DNA of 64,000 nucleotides from Candidatus Bathyarchaeota archaeon (GTDB lineage Archaea; Thermoproteota; Bathyarchaeia; Bathyarchaeales; Bathycorpusculaceae): the NCBI GenBank assembly GCA_012515445.1, contig JAAYYI010000040.1:1-64000 (forward strand), in the 5' to 3' direction. Position 1 is the stretch's first letter, and the number at the start of each line of letters is the position of its first letter. Of this stretch, positions 39,682-48,191 are shown piece by piece. The notes under the pieces were generated by a model. It had not been told where the DNA came from. It did not search any database and saw nothing but the letters and a program-made list of their open reading frames with translations. The position numbers and the translations under genes are program-made.

Positions 39682-39727
39682 GTGAAAAACTGTGAAACAC
39701 TGTGAACAAGTTGTGAAGTTGTGTGAA
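39682..39727 (+). repeat. five GTGAA direct repeats at helical spacing
   Basis: GTGAA at 39682, 39692, 39702, 39713 and 39723 (spacing 10,10,11,10 bp). Confidence 0.85.
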
Positions 39728-39740
39728 GCTGTTTATGACC

Positions 39741-40199
39741 CTATTTTATGATGCGTTGCTTGATTGCTGCTGGAATGTTTGGAGCAGTCTTATACTTTAG
39801 GTTGTTAGAAGTGCCTGTGCGCATAAGCATACCCTTTGACGCCATACGAGACAGATAAGTGGAGATTGTGCTTAAGCTAACGGGTTCTTTTAGTTCCTGT
39901 TCATACACAGACTGAATATCTTTAGAAGTAAACCAGATCAGTGGAAAATTCTTATGGATAACTGATTGAACTTTCTCGAAACGTGACATTGATCGGCTAG
40001 CTGGTAGTGCTGGGCTCGTGCTAAGCGATGGAGCTTCATCTTGTGATCCGCCTAGCAATTCAACAAGATCAAGCAGGCGCAGAGCTTTGTCGCGGGTCAC
40101 TTGACCCTCAAAGGCAATCGTGTATCGATTACCATCGTTGTCGAACAGCTCAACGCGCATTTTACGAGCCGGCACTAATTTGACACCTAGGTTGTTCAC
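39741..40199 (-). CDS. winged-helix DNA-binding protein
   Basis: 152 aa; SMSRFEKVQSVIHKNFPLIWFTSKDIQSVYEQELKEPVSLSTISTYLSRMASKGMLMRTGTSNNLKYKT. Confidence 0.75.
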   Translation of the reverse strand: MNNLGVKLVPARKMRVELFDNDGNRYTIAFEGQVTRDKALRLLDLVELLGGSQDEAPSLSTSPALPASRSMSRFEKVQSVIHKNFPLIWFTSKDIQSVYEQELKEPVSLSTISTYLSRMASKGMLMRTGTSNNLKYKTAPNIPAAIKQRIIK

Positions 40200-40365
40200 A
40201 ACTCTACTGCTTCACAGCATATAACTGTGATGGTGAATCAGGGCATTGTAAAAAGCTCAATTTGAGCATATTTTTGGTATAGAGTAGTTTTTTGGTTTGA
40301 TTATGGGATTACCAGCTTCACATGTTCTGTAACGACAAAATAGCTTATCTTTCACGGTTAGATCG

Positions 40366-40950
40366 GGTTTTCCAGTAGAAGTCAAGGGGTGCCACCTTCA
40401 CTGTATACAAGCAGAATTTGGGTAAATTACAGAAAACGAGGCTTGTTAAGTAGCTGATTTTTTGCTATTTCACACATATTCACAGTTTTGTGAATGTGAA
40501 GCGAAGCCAAACTTAACAATGAAAAAGTCTTGAAAACTCTGTAGGAAGATATTGACCGAGTTAGTTGCCTACTTGGTGGATTTCGTTGGGTTTTTCCATG
40601 GTTTTAGGGGTTTAGCCACACCCCTATGTTTCCAGTCGAGTATTTTACGGTAAAAAAGAATTTTGGGAAGCCCTGAAAAGATATTCAGAGGCTCTGTCTA
40701 ATTTCTTGGATAACTACACTTAATATACTAAATGTCAATTAACTATTTAGAGTATATATTTTCATATATTAATAATAAGAATTATCTTTATAGCAACTAT
40801 TTTTTCCAGTAGAAATCAACGGGTGTGTGTTTTCCTCCATTACATTGATTACTATCGCTTGTTTTCATCTTGTTTTAGGATAATTGTGCTTCCAAACCAG
40901 ATTTCTGTACTATACTCTTTATAGGTTCCAATAGAAATAACGGTTGTACC
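40366..40950. other. probable chromosomal replication origin (oriC) with ORB-like elements and AT-rich unwinding region
   Basis: ORB-like boxes at 40368-40396 (+), 40591-40613 (+), 40616-40635 (-), 40801-40829 (+), 40926-40950 (+, degenerate); AT-rich tract ~40706-40797; directly upstream of orc1/cdc6. Confidence 0.85.
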
Positions 40951-40977
40951 TCTGAAGAATAGAATGGTGGGTAACAT

Positions 40978-42201
40978 ATGGGAAACTCTATACTAGATGA
41001 CGTATTCGACAGCTTCGTTAACGGCGCAAAACTATTCAAAGACCGCGAAGTCCTAAGACACGACTACCTACCAGAAAAGCTCCCACACAGAGAAGATCAA
41101 ATCCGACTATTAGGCTCAACAGTAGCACCTGTATTGAAAAACGCAAGATGCTCAAACATCTTCATCTATGGCAAAACGGGAACGGGAAAAACAGCTGTCG
41201 CAAAATACGTCCTAAGTCACCTTGAATCAAAAGCCAAAGAGTACGGTGCCCAAGTAAGATTCTGCTACGTTAATTGCAGAATGACTGGCTCGGAATATCG
41301 AGTTTTCGCAGCCCTAAGCCAAAGCGTAGGACTATCAATTCCATTTACTGGTTTATCAGTCGGTGAGGTTTTCGACAGATTCCGCACGGGCTTAGACCAG
41401 TCTCGCATAATATTCATAATTGTTCTGGATGAAGTTGACGCACTAATCAAGGACCGGGGCGACGCATTCATGTACGAACTTACCAGAATCAACGAAACAC
41501 TCCGCCAGAGCAAAGTCTCAATCATCGGCATCTCAAACGATCTGCGCCTAAAAGAATTTCTTGACCCAAGAGTCTTCAGCTCCTTAAGCGAAGAAGAACT
41601 CGTATTCCGCCCATACGACGCAGGAGAACTCCGAAATATCCTTCTTGAACGCTCAAAACTTGCGTTCCAAGATGGCGTGCTATCCGAATCGGCGCTAAGC
41701 ATCTCTTCTGCTTTGGCTGCAGCTGAGCATGGCGACGCCAGACGTGCACTTGATCTTTTACGTGTAGCAGGCGAAGTGGCTGAACGTGCAGGCGCAAAAG
41801 CAGTAACAGAGGAACATGTCCGCCAAGCCGAGAAGCATATTGAGCACAACCGCGTTATCGAAGCCCTCAAAAACCTCACATTACACTCGAAACTGGTGCT
41901 GCTAAGCGTTTATCACCTAAACAAGTCAAGTGCATCAACCGGCGAAATCTATGAAGTCTACAACGAACTCTGCGGCGAAATGGGCGCTGGACTACTAACT
42001 CAGAGACGCTTGAGCACTTTAGTTAACGAGCTTGACACCATGGGGTTAGTGAATGCCCGCGTTGTCAGTATGGGACGCTATGGCCGAACAAAAAAGATAC
42101 GGCTAGAAATCAGCCGCGGCTTAATCAAAGACGTGTTTGGCGACGATAACCGTTTTAGCGAATTACTAAAGTATGAACCTAAATGCCTGCACAAAGAGTA
42201 A
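40978..42201 (+). CDS. orc1/cdc6: Orc1/Cdc6 origin-binding AAA+ protein
   Basis: 407 aa; LPHREDQIRLLGSTVAPVLKNARCSNIFIYGKTGTGKTAVAKYVLSHL; IIVLDEVDALI; C-terminal winged helix. Confidence 0.96.
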   Translation: MGNSILDDVFDSFVNGAKLFKDREVLRHDYLPEKLPHREDQIRLLGSTVAPVLKNARCSNIFIYGKTGTGKTAVAKYVLSHLESKAKEYGAQVRFCYVNCRMTGSEYRVFAALSQSVGLSIPFTGLSVGEVFDRFRTGLDQSRIIFIIVLDEVDALIKDRGDAFMYELTRINETLRQSKVSIIGISNDLRLKEFLDPRVFSSLSEEELVFRPYDAGELRNILLERSKLAFQDGVLSESALSISSALAAAEHGDARRALDLLRVAGEVAERAGAKAVTEEHVRQAEKHIEHNRVIEALKNLTLHSKLVLLSVYHLNKSSASTGEIYEVYNELCGEMGAGLLTQRRLSTLVNELDTMGLVNARVVSMGRYGRTKKIRLEISRGLIKDVFGDDNRFSELLKYEPKCLHKE

Positions 42202-42203
42202 CG

Positions 42204-43832
42204 TTACTCAATGGGGTTCATGAAGTCCAGTACTCTGAGCTCCATTGTCTGTAGGTTAATCACTGGCACCTTTCCAGGAGTTGGCATCAAACCCAGTTTC
42301 TCCATATACTCGGTCTGAAGCTGCCAGCCGCCTGAATTAACCACAAGGGTATTGCGGTACTTGCAGTAACCCAATACGTGGATGTGGCCTCCGTGGAAGA
42401 TGTCTGGAACTTTGTCCACCACCATATAGTCTCTGTTTTCCGGCGAAAGCATGGTTTTTCCGCCATACATCGGCGCTAAATGGCGGACCTGCATAAGAAG
42501 CTTCATAGACTTCTCAGGATGATCATTATCCATTCCTGGGACGACGCCGATTATGTCGTTTAAGCTTACGCCGTGATACATTAGGACTTCGACGCCATGC
42601 AAGCTGAGGTAGCAGGGGCTGCCGACTAAGTGAATGTTCGGTCTGTCCTTGATTGCACTGAGGTATCCTTCTGGGATGGCTGGCTGTGGCTGGGATTTGC
42701 GAGCAGCATCGTGGTTGCCCGGTGAGAGTACGATTTCGATGTAGCTTGGGACCCGTTTGAGGTATTCAGCTGCGAAATTGTATTGCTTGTGTACGTCGCG
42801 TATTGTGAGTTCCATTTGCTGGCCGGGGTAGATGCCGACTCCGTCGACTATGTCTCCTGCGATCAGCAGGTACTTTATTCGACCGGCGATTTCCCGCATC
42901 CAGGGTTCGCCGTATTTGCCTCTTAGCCAGAGGATGAAGCGTTTGAATGCTTCTTTAGTAAATTTTGTGCTGCCAACATGCACGTCTGAGGTGAGTACAG
43001 CCCAGATTGGCTCAGAAGCACGCAGTATTGGTTTTCCGCCGACTTCAGGAAGGATAATGTCTTCAGCCATCAGCAGGTTGGTACGGGTTTTGATGACCGC
43101 TGCGCAGAACACTGTATCTGGCAGTAGCATAAGCACTTTTTTCTTTACTTCCTCAGGCGCTTTGCCCGGAACAATGATTGTGGCGCTGCCATGCGGGTCC
43201 TCGACTGAGAGTATAGTATTGTTTTTGGAGTCACGCCTCTCGGTTAGCATACAAATAATTTTGAGTTTAGCTTTAGGCTGGGACTTGAGCGCTTCAGAAA
43301 TCGGCGTAGCTGAACGCACGTCCATGCGGCTTCTCAGAATTTTCTCAACGCGCTTGAAACGGTCTTGGAAGAGCCCAACATATTCTTCGAGTGTGCCGTT
43401 GGAGGTTAGTTTGCCTGTGGGGTCCTCGATTATTTTAAGGTCTGAGGCGATGTCTTTGGCGTATGGGTAGAAGTAGCCGCTCGCATCCGGCGCTGCGTTT
43501 ATGGCTGGCTCTGTGTAGGTTTCAGCTTGCGGCTCAGGTGATGCATAAGCTGCTGGTTGAGGTACTTTTTCCTGTTCAGCTTGCTCTTCCATTGCCTGCT
43601 GCATCTCTGCCACAGCCAACTGATGGATAACAGACACTAGCCGATCCCGATCGATAAACATCGGTTTGTCCTGCAACGCGGCTAGCTGCATGAGCGCCAT
43701 GTTCATGACCGCTTCGGGATCCATATTTTCCGAGTTCTCGGTGAGGAACTCGAAGGCTTCGCTGTTCAGCGAGTAACCCGCTATTATTGCGGCTTCGATT
43801 GCCTTCTGGAGTTTCTCTTGTGCACTCATCAA
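42204..43832 (-). CDS. polB: DNA polymerase D small subunit DP1
   Basis: 542 aa; calcineurin-like phosphoesterase motifs LLIAGDIVDGVGIYPGQ, VLSPGNHDAARKSQPQPAIP, FHGGHIHVLG. Confidence 0.95.
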   Translation of the reverse strand: MMSAQEKLQKAIEAAIIAGYSLNSEAFEFLTENSENMDPEAVMNMALMQLAALQDKPMFIDRDRLVSVIHQLAVAEMQQAMEEQAEQEKVPQPAAYASPEPQAETYTEPAINAAPDASGYFYPYAKDIASDLKIIEDPTGKLTSNGTLEEYVGLFQDRFKRVEKILRSRMDVRSATPISEALKSQPKAKLKIICMLTERRDSKNNTILSVEDPHGSATIIVPGKAPEEVKKKVLMLLPDTVFCAAVIKTRTNLLMAEDIILPEVGGKPILRASEPIWAVLTSDVHVGSTKFTKEAFKRFILWLRGKYGEPWMREIAGRIKYLLIAGDIVDGVGIYPGQQMELTIRDVHKQYNFAAEYLKRVPSYIEIVLSPGNHDAARKSQPQPAIPEGYLSAIKDRPNIHLVGSPCYLSLHGVEVLMYHGVSLNDIIGVVPGMDNDHPEKSMKLLMQVRHLAPMYGGKTMLSPENRDYMVVDKVPDIFHGGHIHVLGYCKYRNTLVVNSGGWQLQTEYMEKLGLMPTPGKVPVINLQTMELRVLDFMNPIE

Positions 43833-43963
43833 GTATTCTGCCCATTACCTGCGCTTTAATTGGTGGTAGCAGGTATGGCGTCTGAGTTATTTACTGTTTA
43901 TTGTTGCGCACAGGTGCTTTCCCTTGACGCTGCTTATCCCAAGCGATGGGGATTTGGTGATAG

Positions 43964-43971
43964 TTTATATA
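43964..43971 (+). promoter_or_regulatory. putative TATA box for the PhoU/AbrB-like gene
   Basis: TTTATATA about 30 nt upstream of ATG at 44001. Confidence 0.45.
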
Positions 43972-44000
43972 TGAACTGATTTGTTTAGATAAGTTATAAC

Positions 44001-44984
44001 ATGGTGTCTTCGATGAGTGTTACGCGCAAGGTTCAGCAGACTCCAACAGGCACATTCTTTGTTTGCCTACCACGCAACTGGGCTAACCAGAACCAGCTTG
44101 AGAAGGGCAGCGAAATCAGCCTCGAAGAGACAAGCGACGGCAAACTCTTAGTCTACACTAAAACTGAAGCTGAACCGCAACTCAAAGAAACCACACTTGG
44201 TATTGGGCCATATTTGAGCCGCGAAATCATCGGTCGCTACCTGCTTGGCTATGACGTAATCAAGGTAGAAGCCAAAAGCCGCATCGACGCAGGTATGCGC
44301 AACATAATCAAATCCACCGTGAACTCGCTAGCAGGACTGATGATCGTTGAGGAAACCACTTCGTCGATGACGCTTCAGTGCCTCATGCAGCTACCTTTCA
44401 CGTCTCCAGAAAAGATCCTCACACGTAACCAAGCCAGTACTGTTCGGATGATCCGGGACGCCGCAAGCTCCTTTGTCACCTCAGACATGGATCTAGCGAA
44501 AAACGTGATTGAACGCGATGTTGAGAACAACAAATTCTATTTCCTGCTCGTGAGAATCCTGCGTACAATCCTTCAGAACCCACGGTTGAGCGAAAAACTA
44601 GCTATTGTGCCAATCGAGTGCCTAGATTACCGTTTAGCCGCAGGCTTCATTGAGGGAATCGGCGACGCATGCGTCCAGATAGCTTCAAGCACACTGGAGC
44701 TCGATGGCACAAAACTCTCTGATGAGCTACGTAAGCTGATGCTGGAGCTGCAGTCGACCTGCGTGGAAGCTAACGAGCAGGCTTTCAAATCATTCTTCGG
44801 CAAAGACATCGAAAAAGCGGAAAGCGTGCGAAGCATGCGAGCCAAAATAGACGACAACTGCGCAAGAATAGCTGATGCAGCAAAGGATTCCTCTGTGGAT
44901 CTGCTGCCTCAGGTGCTGGCGGCCGTATCTTTCCTACGCCAGATTTATGAGGGAAGCGTAGACATGGCAGACCTCGTTGTCTAG
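44001..44984 (+). CDS. PhoU-domain regulator with N-terminal AbrB/SpoVT-like domain
   Basis: 327 aa; RKVQQTPTGTFFVCLPRNWANQNQLEKGSEISLEE then PhoU-like helices. Confidence 0.85.
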   Translation: MVSSMSVTRKVQQTPTGTFFVCLPRNWANQNQLEKGSEISLEETSDGKLLVYTKTEAEPQLKETTLGIGPYLSREIIGRYLLGYDVIKVEAKSRIDAGMRNIIKSTVNSLAGLMIVEETTSSMTLQCLMQLPFTSPEKILTRNQASTVRMIRDAASSFVTSDMDLAKNVIERDVENNKFYFLLVRILRTILQNPRLSEKLAIVPIECLDYRLAAGFIEGIGDACVQIASSTLELDGTKLSDELRKLMLELQSTCVEANEQAFKSFFGKDIEKAESVRSMRAKIDDNCARIADAAKDSSVDLLPQVLAAVSFLRQIYEGSVDMADLVV

Positions 44985-44985
44985 G

Positions 44986-45333
44986 CTTTAAATTTTTAAT
45001 TCGAAGAAGAGACGCCCGCCCTGCTACTTCATCTTCCTAAACTTTTGGAAGAAACAACTGTTTTTAGTTCTGCGTCTGATTTTGGTTGCTGGTTGGTTGT
45101 GGGCTTTGTACAAGGTAGTTCAGTAGCGTCTGTTTTGCACTCTACTTTTCTGTGCTGCTTGCTGGTTGAGGTGTTTTCTACAAGTAGCTACTTGCAAAAT
45201 ACAGCGGTTGCTTTTTTTTGTTGATGCTTCCGTATACGGCGGCGTTGTTGCTCTGCAGTTACCCCCTCCCCTTATATAAAGCGATTTTTCAGGGACCTGC
45301 CTGCCTCAGTGTGACCTCCCCATCCCTACCAGA
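44986..45333 (+). repeat. dispersed intergenic repeat copy L2, composite
   Basis: Same core as L1; contains CAAGTAGCTACTTG palindrome (45181-45194), TACCCCCTCCCCTTATATAAAGCG and GGGACCTGCCTGCCTCAGTGTGACCTCCCCATCCCT. Confidence 0.75.
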
Positions 45334-45450
45334 CGATTTTCATAGCCCTGAGAGGACCCCACATAGTTTCTGCAATGATATCCTATTAGGCGCCAAATAG
45401 ACTGCTAAAGGGTTAAATCCCAAGTCACATATTCACATTGGGGAACAACT

Positions 45451-46071
45451 ATGTCCACTTCAACCGATAGAATCGCAAACGCACTATACCAGTCACAATG
45501 CCTCAGGTTTGGCAGCTTTAAAATCAAGTCAGGCGCAACCAGCCCATACTACATCGACATGGCCCGCGTCTTATCCGCACCCAGAAAGCTAGACATCCTC
45601 GCAGTGGAGGCAACAGAGAAAATACGCGAAATCCAGAAAACAGACCCCATCAACAAGTTGGCGTCCATCGAATTAAAGGGCGCCCTAATCGCACCCAGCA
45701 TCGCAGTTAAACTGGACATGCCCTGCATCATAGTTCGTAAAGAAGAGAAAGTTTACGGCGTCACAGGCCGCATAGCAGGAGCAGACGTAGCGAAAGGCGA
45801 TAATGTGCTCTTCTTCGATGACGTCATAAGCGAAGGCCTCTCCAAAATAGAGGGCATAAAACCCTTAACTGAGTTAGGCGCCAACGTGAAGCATATGCTG
45901 GTCGTGGTTAACCGTGAGCATGGTGGAAAAGAGAAACTCGAGCAACTCGGCTACAAGATCCATGCACTCGCAAAGATAACCGACGTCGTCAACTCACTGT
46001 ACGCGAATAAGCATATCTCTAAAGAGGAAGCAACAAAAGTACTAGACTACGTTCAGCAGTTCAAGAACTGA
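45451..46071 (+). CDS. pyrE: orotate phosphoribosyltransferase
   Basis: 206 aa; LRFGSFKIKSGATSPYYIDMARVLSAP; GDNVLFFDDVISEGLSKIEGI. Confidence 0.92.
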   Translation: MSTSTDRIANALYQSQCLRFGSFKIKSGATSPYYIDMARVLSAPRKLDILAVEATEKIREIQKTDPINKLASIELKGALIAPSIAVKLDMPCIIVRKEEKVYGVTGRIAGADVAKGDNVLFFDDVISEGLSKIEGIKPLTELGANVKHMLVVVNREHGGKEKLEQLGYKIHALAKITDVVNSLYANKHISKEEATKVLDYVQQFKN

Positions 46072-46208
46072 ACGTAGCAGTCAACTATTTTAGCCGTTGC
46101 CCTATCGGAGTAACCCTGATTAAGTAAAGCCTTCCTCAAATCAGCGGACTTCTCAACCTTCACGGCAATCCACAAAAAGCTACCTAGCTGGCACCATATA
46201 AAGATCAT
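46053..46208 (-). CDS. small uncharacterised protein (51 aa), below the ORF-track length cutoff
   Basis: Hand translation: MIFIWCQLGSFLWIAVKVEKSADLRKALLNQGYSDRATAKIVDCYVQFLNC*; C-terminus has a plausible helical domain. Confidence 0.4.
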   Translation of the reverse strand: MIFIWCQLGSFLWIAVKVEKSADLRKALLNQGYSDRATAKIVDCYVQFLNC

Positions 46209-46305
46209 CAATTATTATCCGGCCAAGGAAACTGTACAACACATAGGCACCCCTAACTTTATTGCCGCCCGCCCCACACATTACCACTAAAAGGGTGAAC
46301 CAGAA

Positions 46306-47310
46306 ATGCAGCCTAACCCCATAGTCGACGCAATGCTAAAACCCCAAACTTACCCTGAACCCACAGGAAAAATAGACCTTATCCAAACACACATCTCATT
46401 CGTTTTCTTAACAGAAAACTACGTTTACAAAGTCAAGAAGCCAGTAAACTTCGGCTTCCTAGACTTCTCCACACTAGACAAGCGCAAATTCTACTGTGAA
46501 AAGGAGCTCCAACTCAACAGGCGCCTCTGCCCAGACATCTACCTCGAAGTAGTCACAATCAACAAATCAAAAGCCCTTAAGATCAAAGGCGAGGGCGAAG
46601 CAGTCGAGTACGCATTAAAAATGAAGCGCCTCCCGCAGGAGTGCATAATGACTCAGCTGCTTCAGGAAGGTAAAGTCGATAAAAAAGCCATTGACGAAAT
46701 CGCCTCAATTGCGGCCAAGTTCCACTCCGAAGCACAGACAAACGCGGAGATAACTAAAGTCGGCGGTATCAAAGCAGTCAAGTTCAACTGGGACGAAAAC
46801 TTCGCCCAAACCACCAAATACATCGACAAGACGCTGAGTAAAGCAGACTACACCTTCATGCAGGACAAAATCAACAGCTTTATGGCCGAAAACAAATCCC
46901 TCTTCGAAGCCCGCATGGCCGAGGGACATGTTCGCGATTGCCATGGCGACCTACACTCAGGCAACATATTCATAACCCCGAAAATCTGCATATTTGACGC
47001 TATAGAATTCAACGACCGCTTCCGATACAGCGACACAGCCGCAGACGTAGCCTTCCTGGCCATGGACCTTGACTACCAGAACAGAAGCGACCTAGCCGAC
47101 CACTTTATCGCGCAGTACCAGAAGTACTCCAAAGACCCGCAGCTCCAAACTTTGCTTCCATTCTACAAGTGCTACCGCGCCTACGTCAGGGGCAAAGTCA
47201 TCAGCTTCAGGCTAGACGACCCTAACATTAAAGCCGAGGACAAGAAAGCGGCAATCAGAGACGCCGCAGCATACTTCAAGCTGGCCTTGCAGTACGCCAA
47301 AAACCTCTAA
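46306..47310 (+). CDS. aminoglycoside phosphotransferase (APH)-family kinase
   Basis: 334 aa; HISFVFLTENYVYKVKKPVNFGFLDFSTLDKRKFYCEKELQLNRRL; VRDCHGDLHSGNIFI catalytic loop; IFDAIEFNDRFRYSDTAADVAFLAMDLDYQ. Confidence 0.88.
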   Translation: MQPNPIVDAMLKPQTYPEPTGKIDLIQTHISFVFLTENYVYKVKKPVNFGFLDFSTLDKRKFYCEKELQLNRRLCPDIYLEVVTINKSKALKIKGEGEAVEYALKMKRLPQECIMTQLLQEGKVDKKAIDEIASIAAKFHSEAQTNAEITKVGGIKAVKFNWDENFAQTTKYIDKTLSKADYTFMQDKINSFMAENKSLFEARMAEGHVRDCHGDLHSGNIFITPKICIFDAIEFNDRFRYSDTAADVAFLAMDLDYQNRSDLADHFIAQYQKYSKDPQLQTLLPFYKCYRAYVRGKVISFRLDDPNIKAEDKKAAIRDAAAYFKLALQYAKNL

Positions 47311-47314
47311 TTCT

Positions 47315-48184
47315 CTATTTTTTAAATTGCTCTTTTACCCATTCTGGGATCGATACTGTGCCTATTATGACGGGTTTCTGGTGGCAGTCGCTCCCGCCCG
47401 TCATCAAAAGCCCGTGTTCTTTGGCGAATGCGATGTAGTGCTCCGTTGACTCCGGCGTGTGGCTTAGGTGCCAGCATTCTATACCGTCGATGTAAGGCAG
47501 CATAGAGTCTTCGATTATTGCTGTTTGCTTAGATAACGCTTTAGTAATAGGTAGCAGCGAGATTCCGCAGGCGTCAGTTGGGTGCGCAATCACCAGTTTC
47601 CCACCCGCATCTCTGATGAGCTTCGAGGCTTCCTGCAGATGTAGCGGGTACTTGGGGACGTCGCATTTGACGAGGTACTTGTTGAAGGCCTCTAGCCGAT
47701 CAGCAACGATGCCTTTCTTGATGAGGTAATCGGCGATGTGGGGTCTGCCTAAGCTACCCTCGACGTTTTCCTGAATCCTGCGCAGATCCTCACCAGTCAG
47801 CTCAATGATGCCTTCTTTTCTGAATTCAGCGTTGAGGTTATCAAGGATTTTTGCCGCCCGTTCCTCACGGTACTTGGCCATCAACGCAAGCTTCTCTGTT
47901 AACGCCTTATCGGTGTGGTTGAATTGGTAGCCTAAGAAGTCAAGCGAGAAGGGTTTGCCCTCTTTGTATTTGGGGTTGGAGAAGGTGACGTTTAACTCGA
48001 CGCCGGTGACGTATCCGATGCCCAACCGCTTCGCCTCAGAGGTGGCTTCCTCCTGCGCGCTTATGTTATCATGGTCCGTGATAGCCATAAACGAGATTTT
48101 GCGTGTCTTAGCCTCTGCAAAAAGCTCCTTGACGCCTAGTTTGCCGTCGGAGTCTTTGGAGTGAATATGCAGATCAATCGTCAT
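47315..48184 (-). CDS. PHP-domain phosphoesterase
   Basis: 289 aa; MTIDLHIHSKDSDGKLGVKELFAEAKTRKISFMAITDHDN. Confidence 0.92.
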   Translation of the reverse strand: MTIDLHIHSKDSDGKLGVKELFAEAKTRKISFMAITDHDNISAQEEATSEAKRLGIGYVTGVELNVTFSNPKYKEGKPFSLDFLGYQFNHTDKALTEKLALMAKYREERAAKILDNLNAEFRKEGIIELTGEDLRRIQENVEGSLGRPHIADYLIKKGIVADRLEAFNKYLVKCDVPKYPLHLQEASKLIRDAGGKLVIAHPTDACGISLLPITKALSKQTAIIEDSMLPYIDGIECWHLSHTPESTEHYIAFAKEHGLLMTGGSDCHQKPVIIGTVSIPEWVKEQFKK

Positions 48185-48191
48185 CTGTCGG

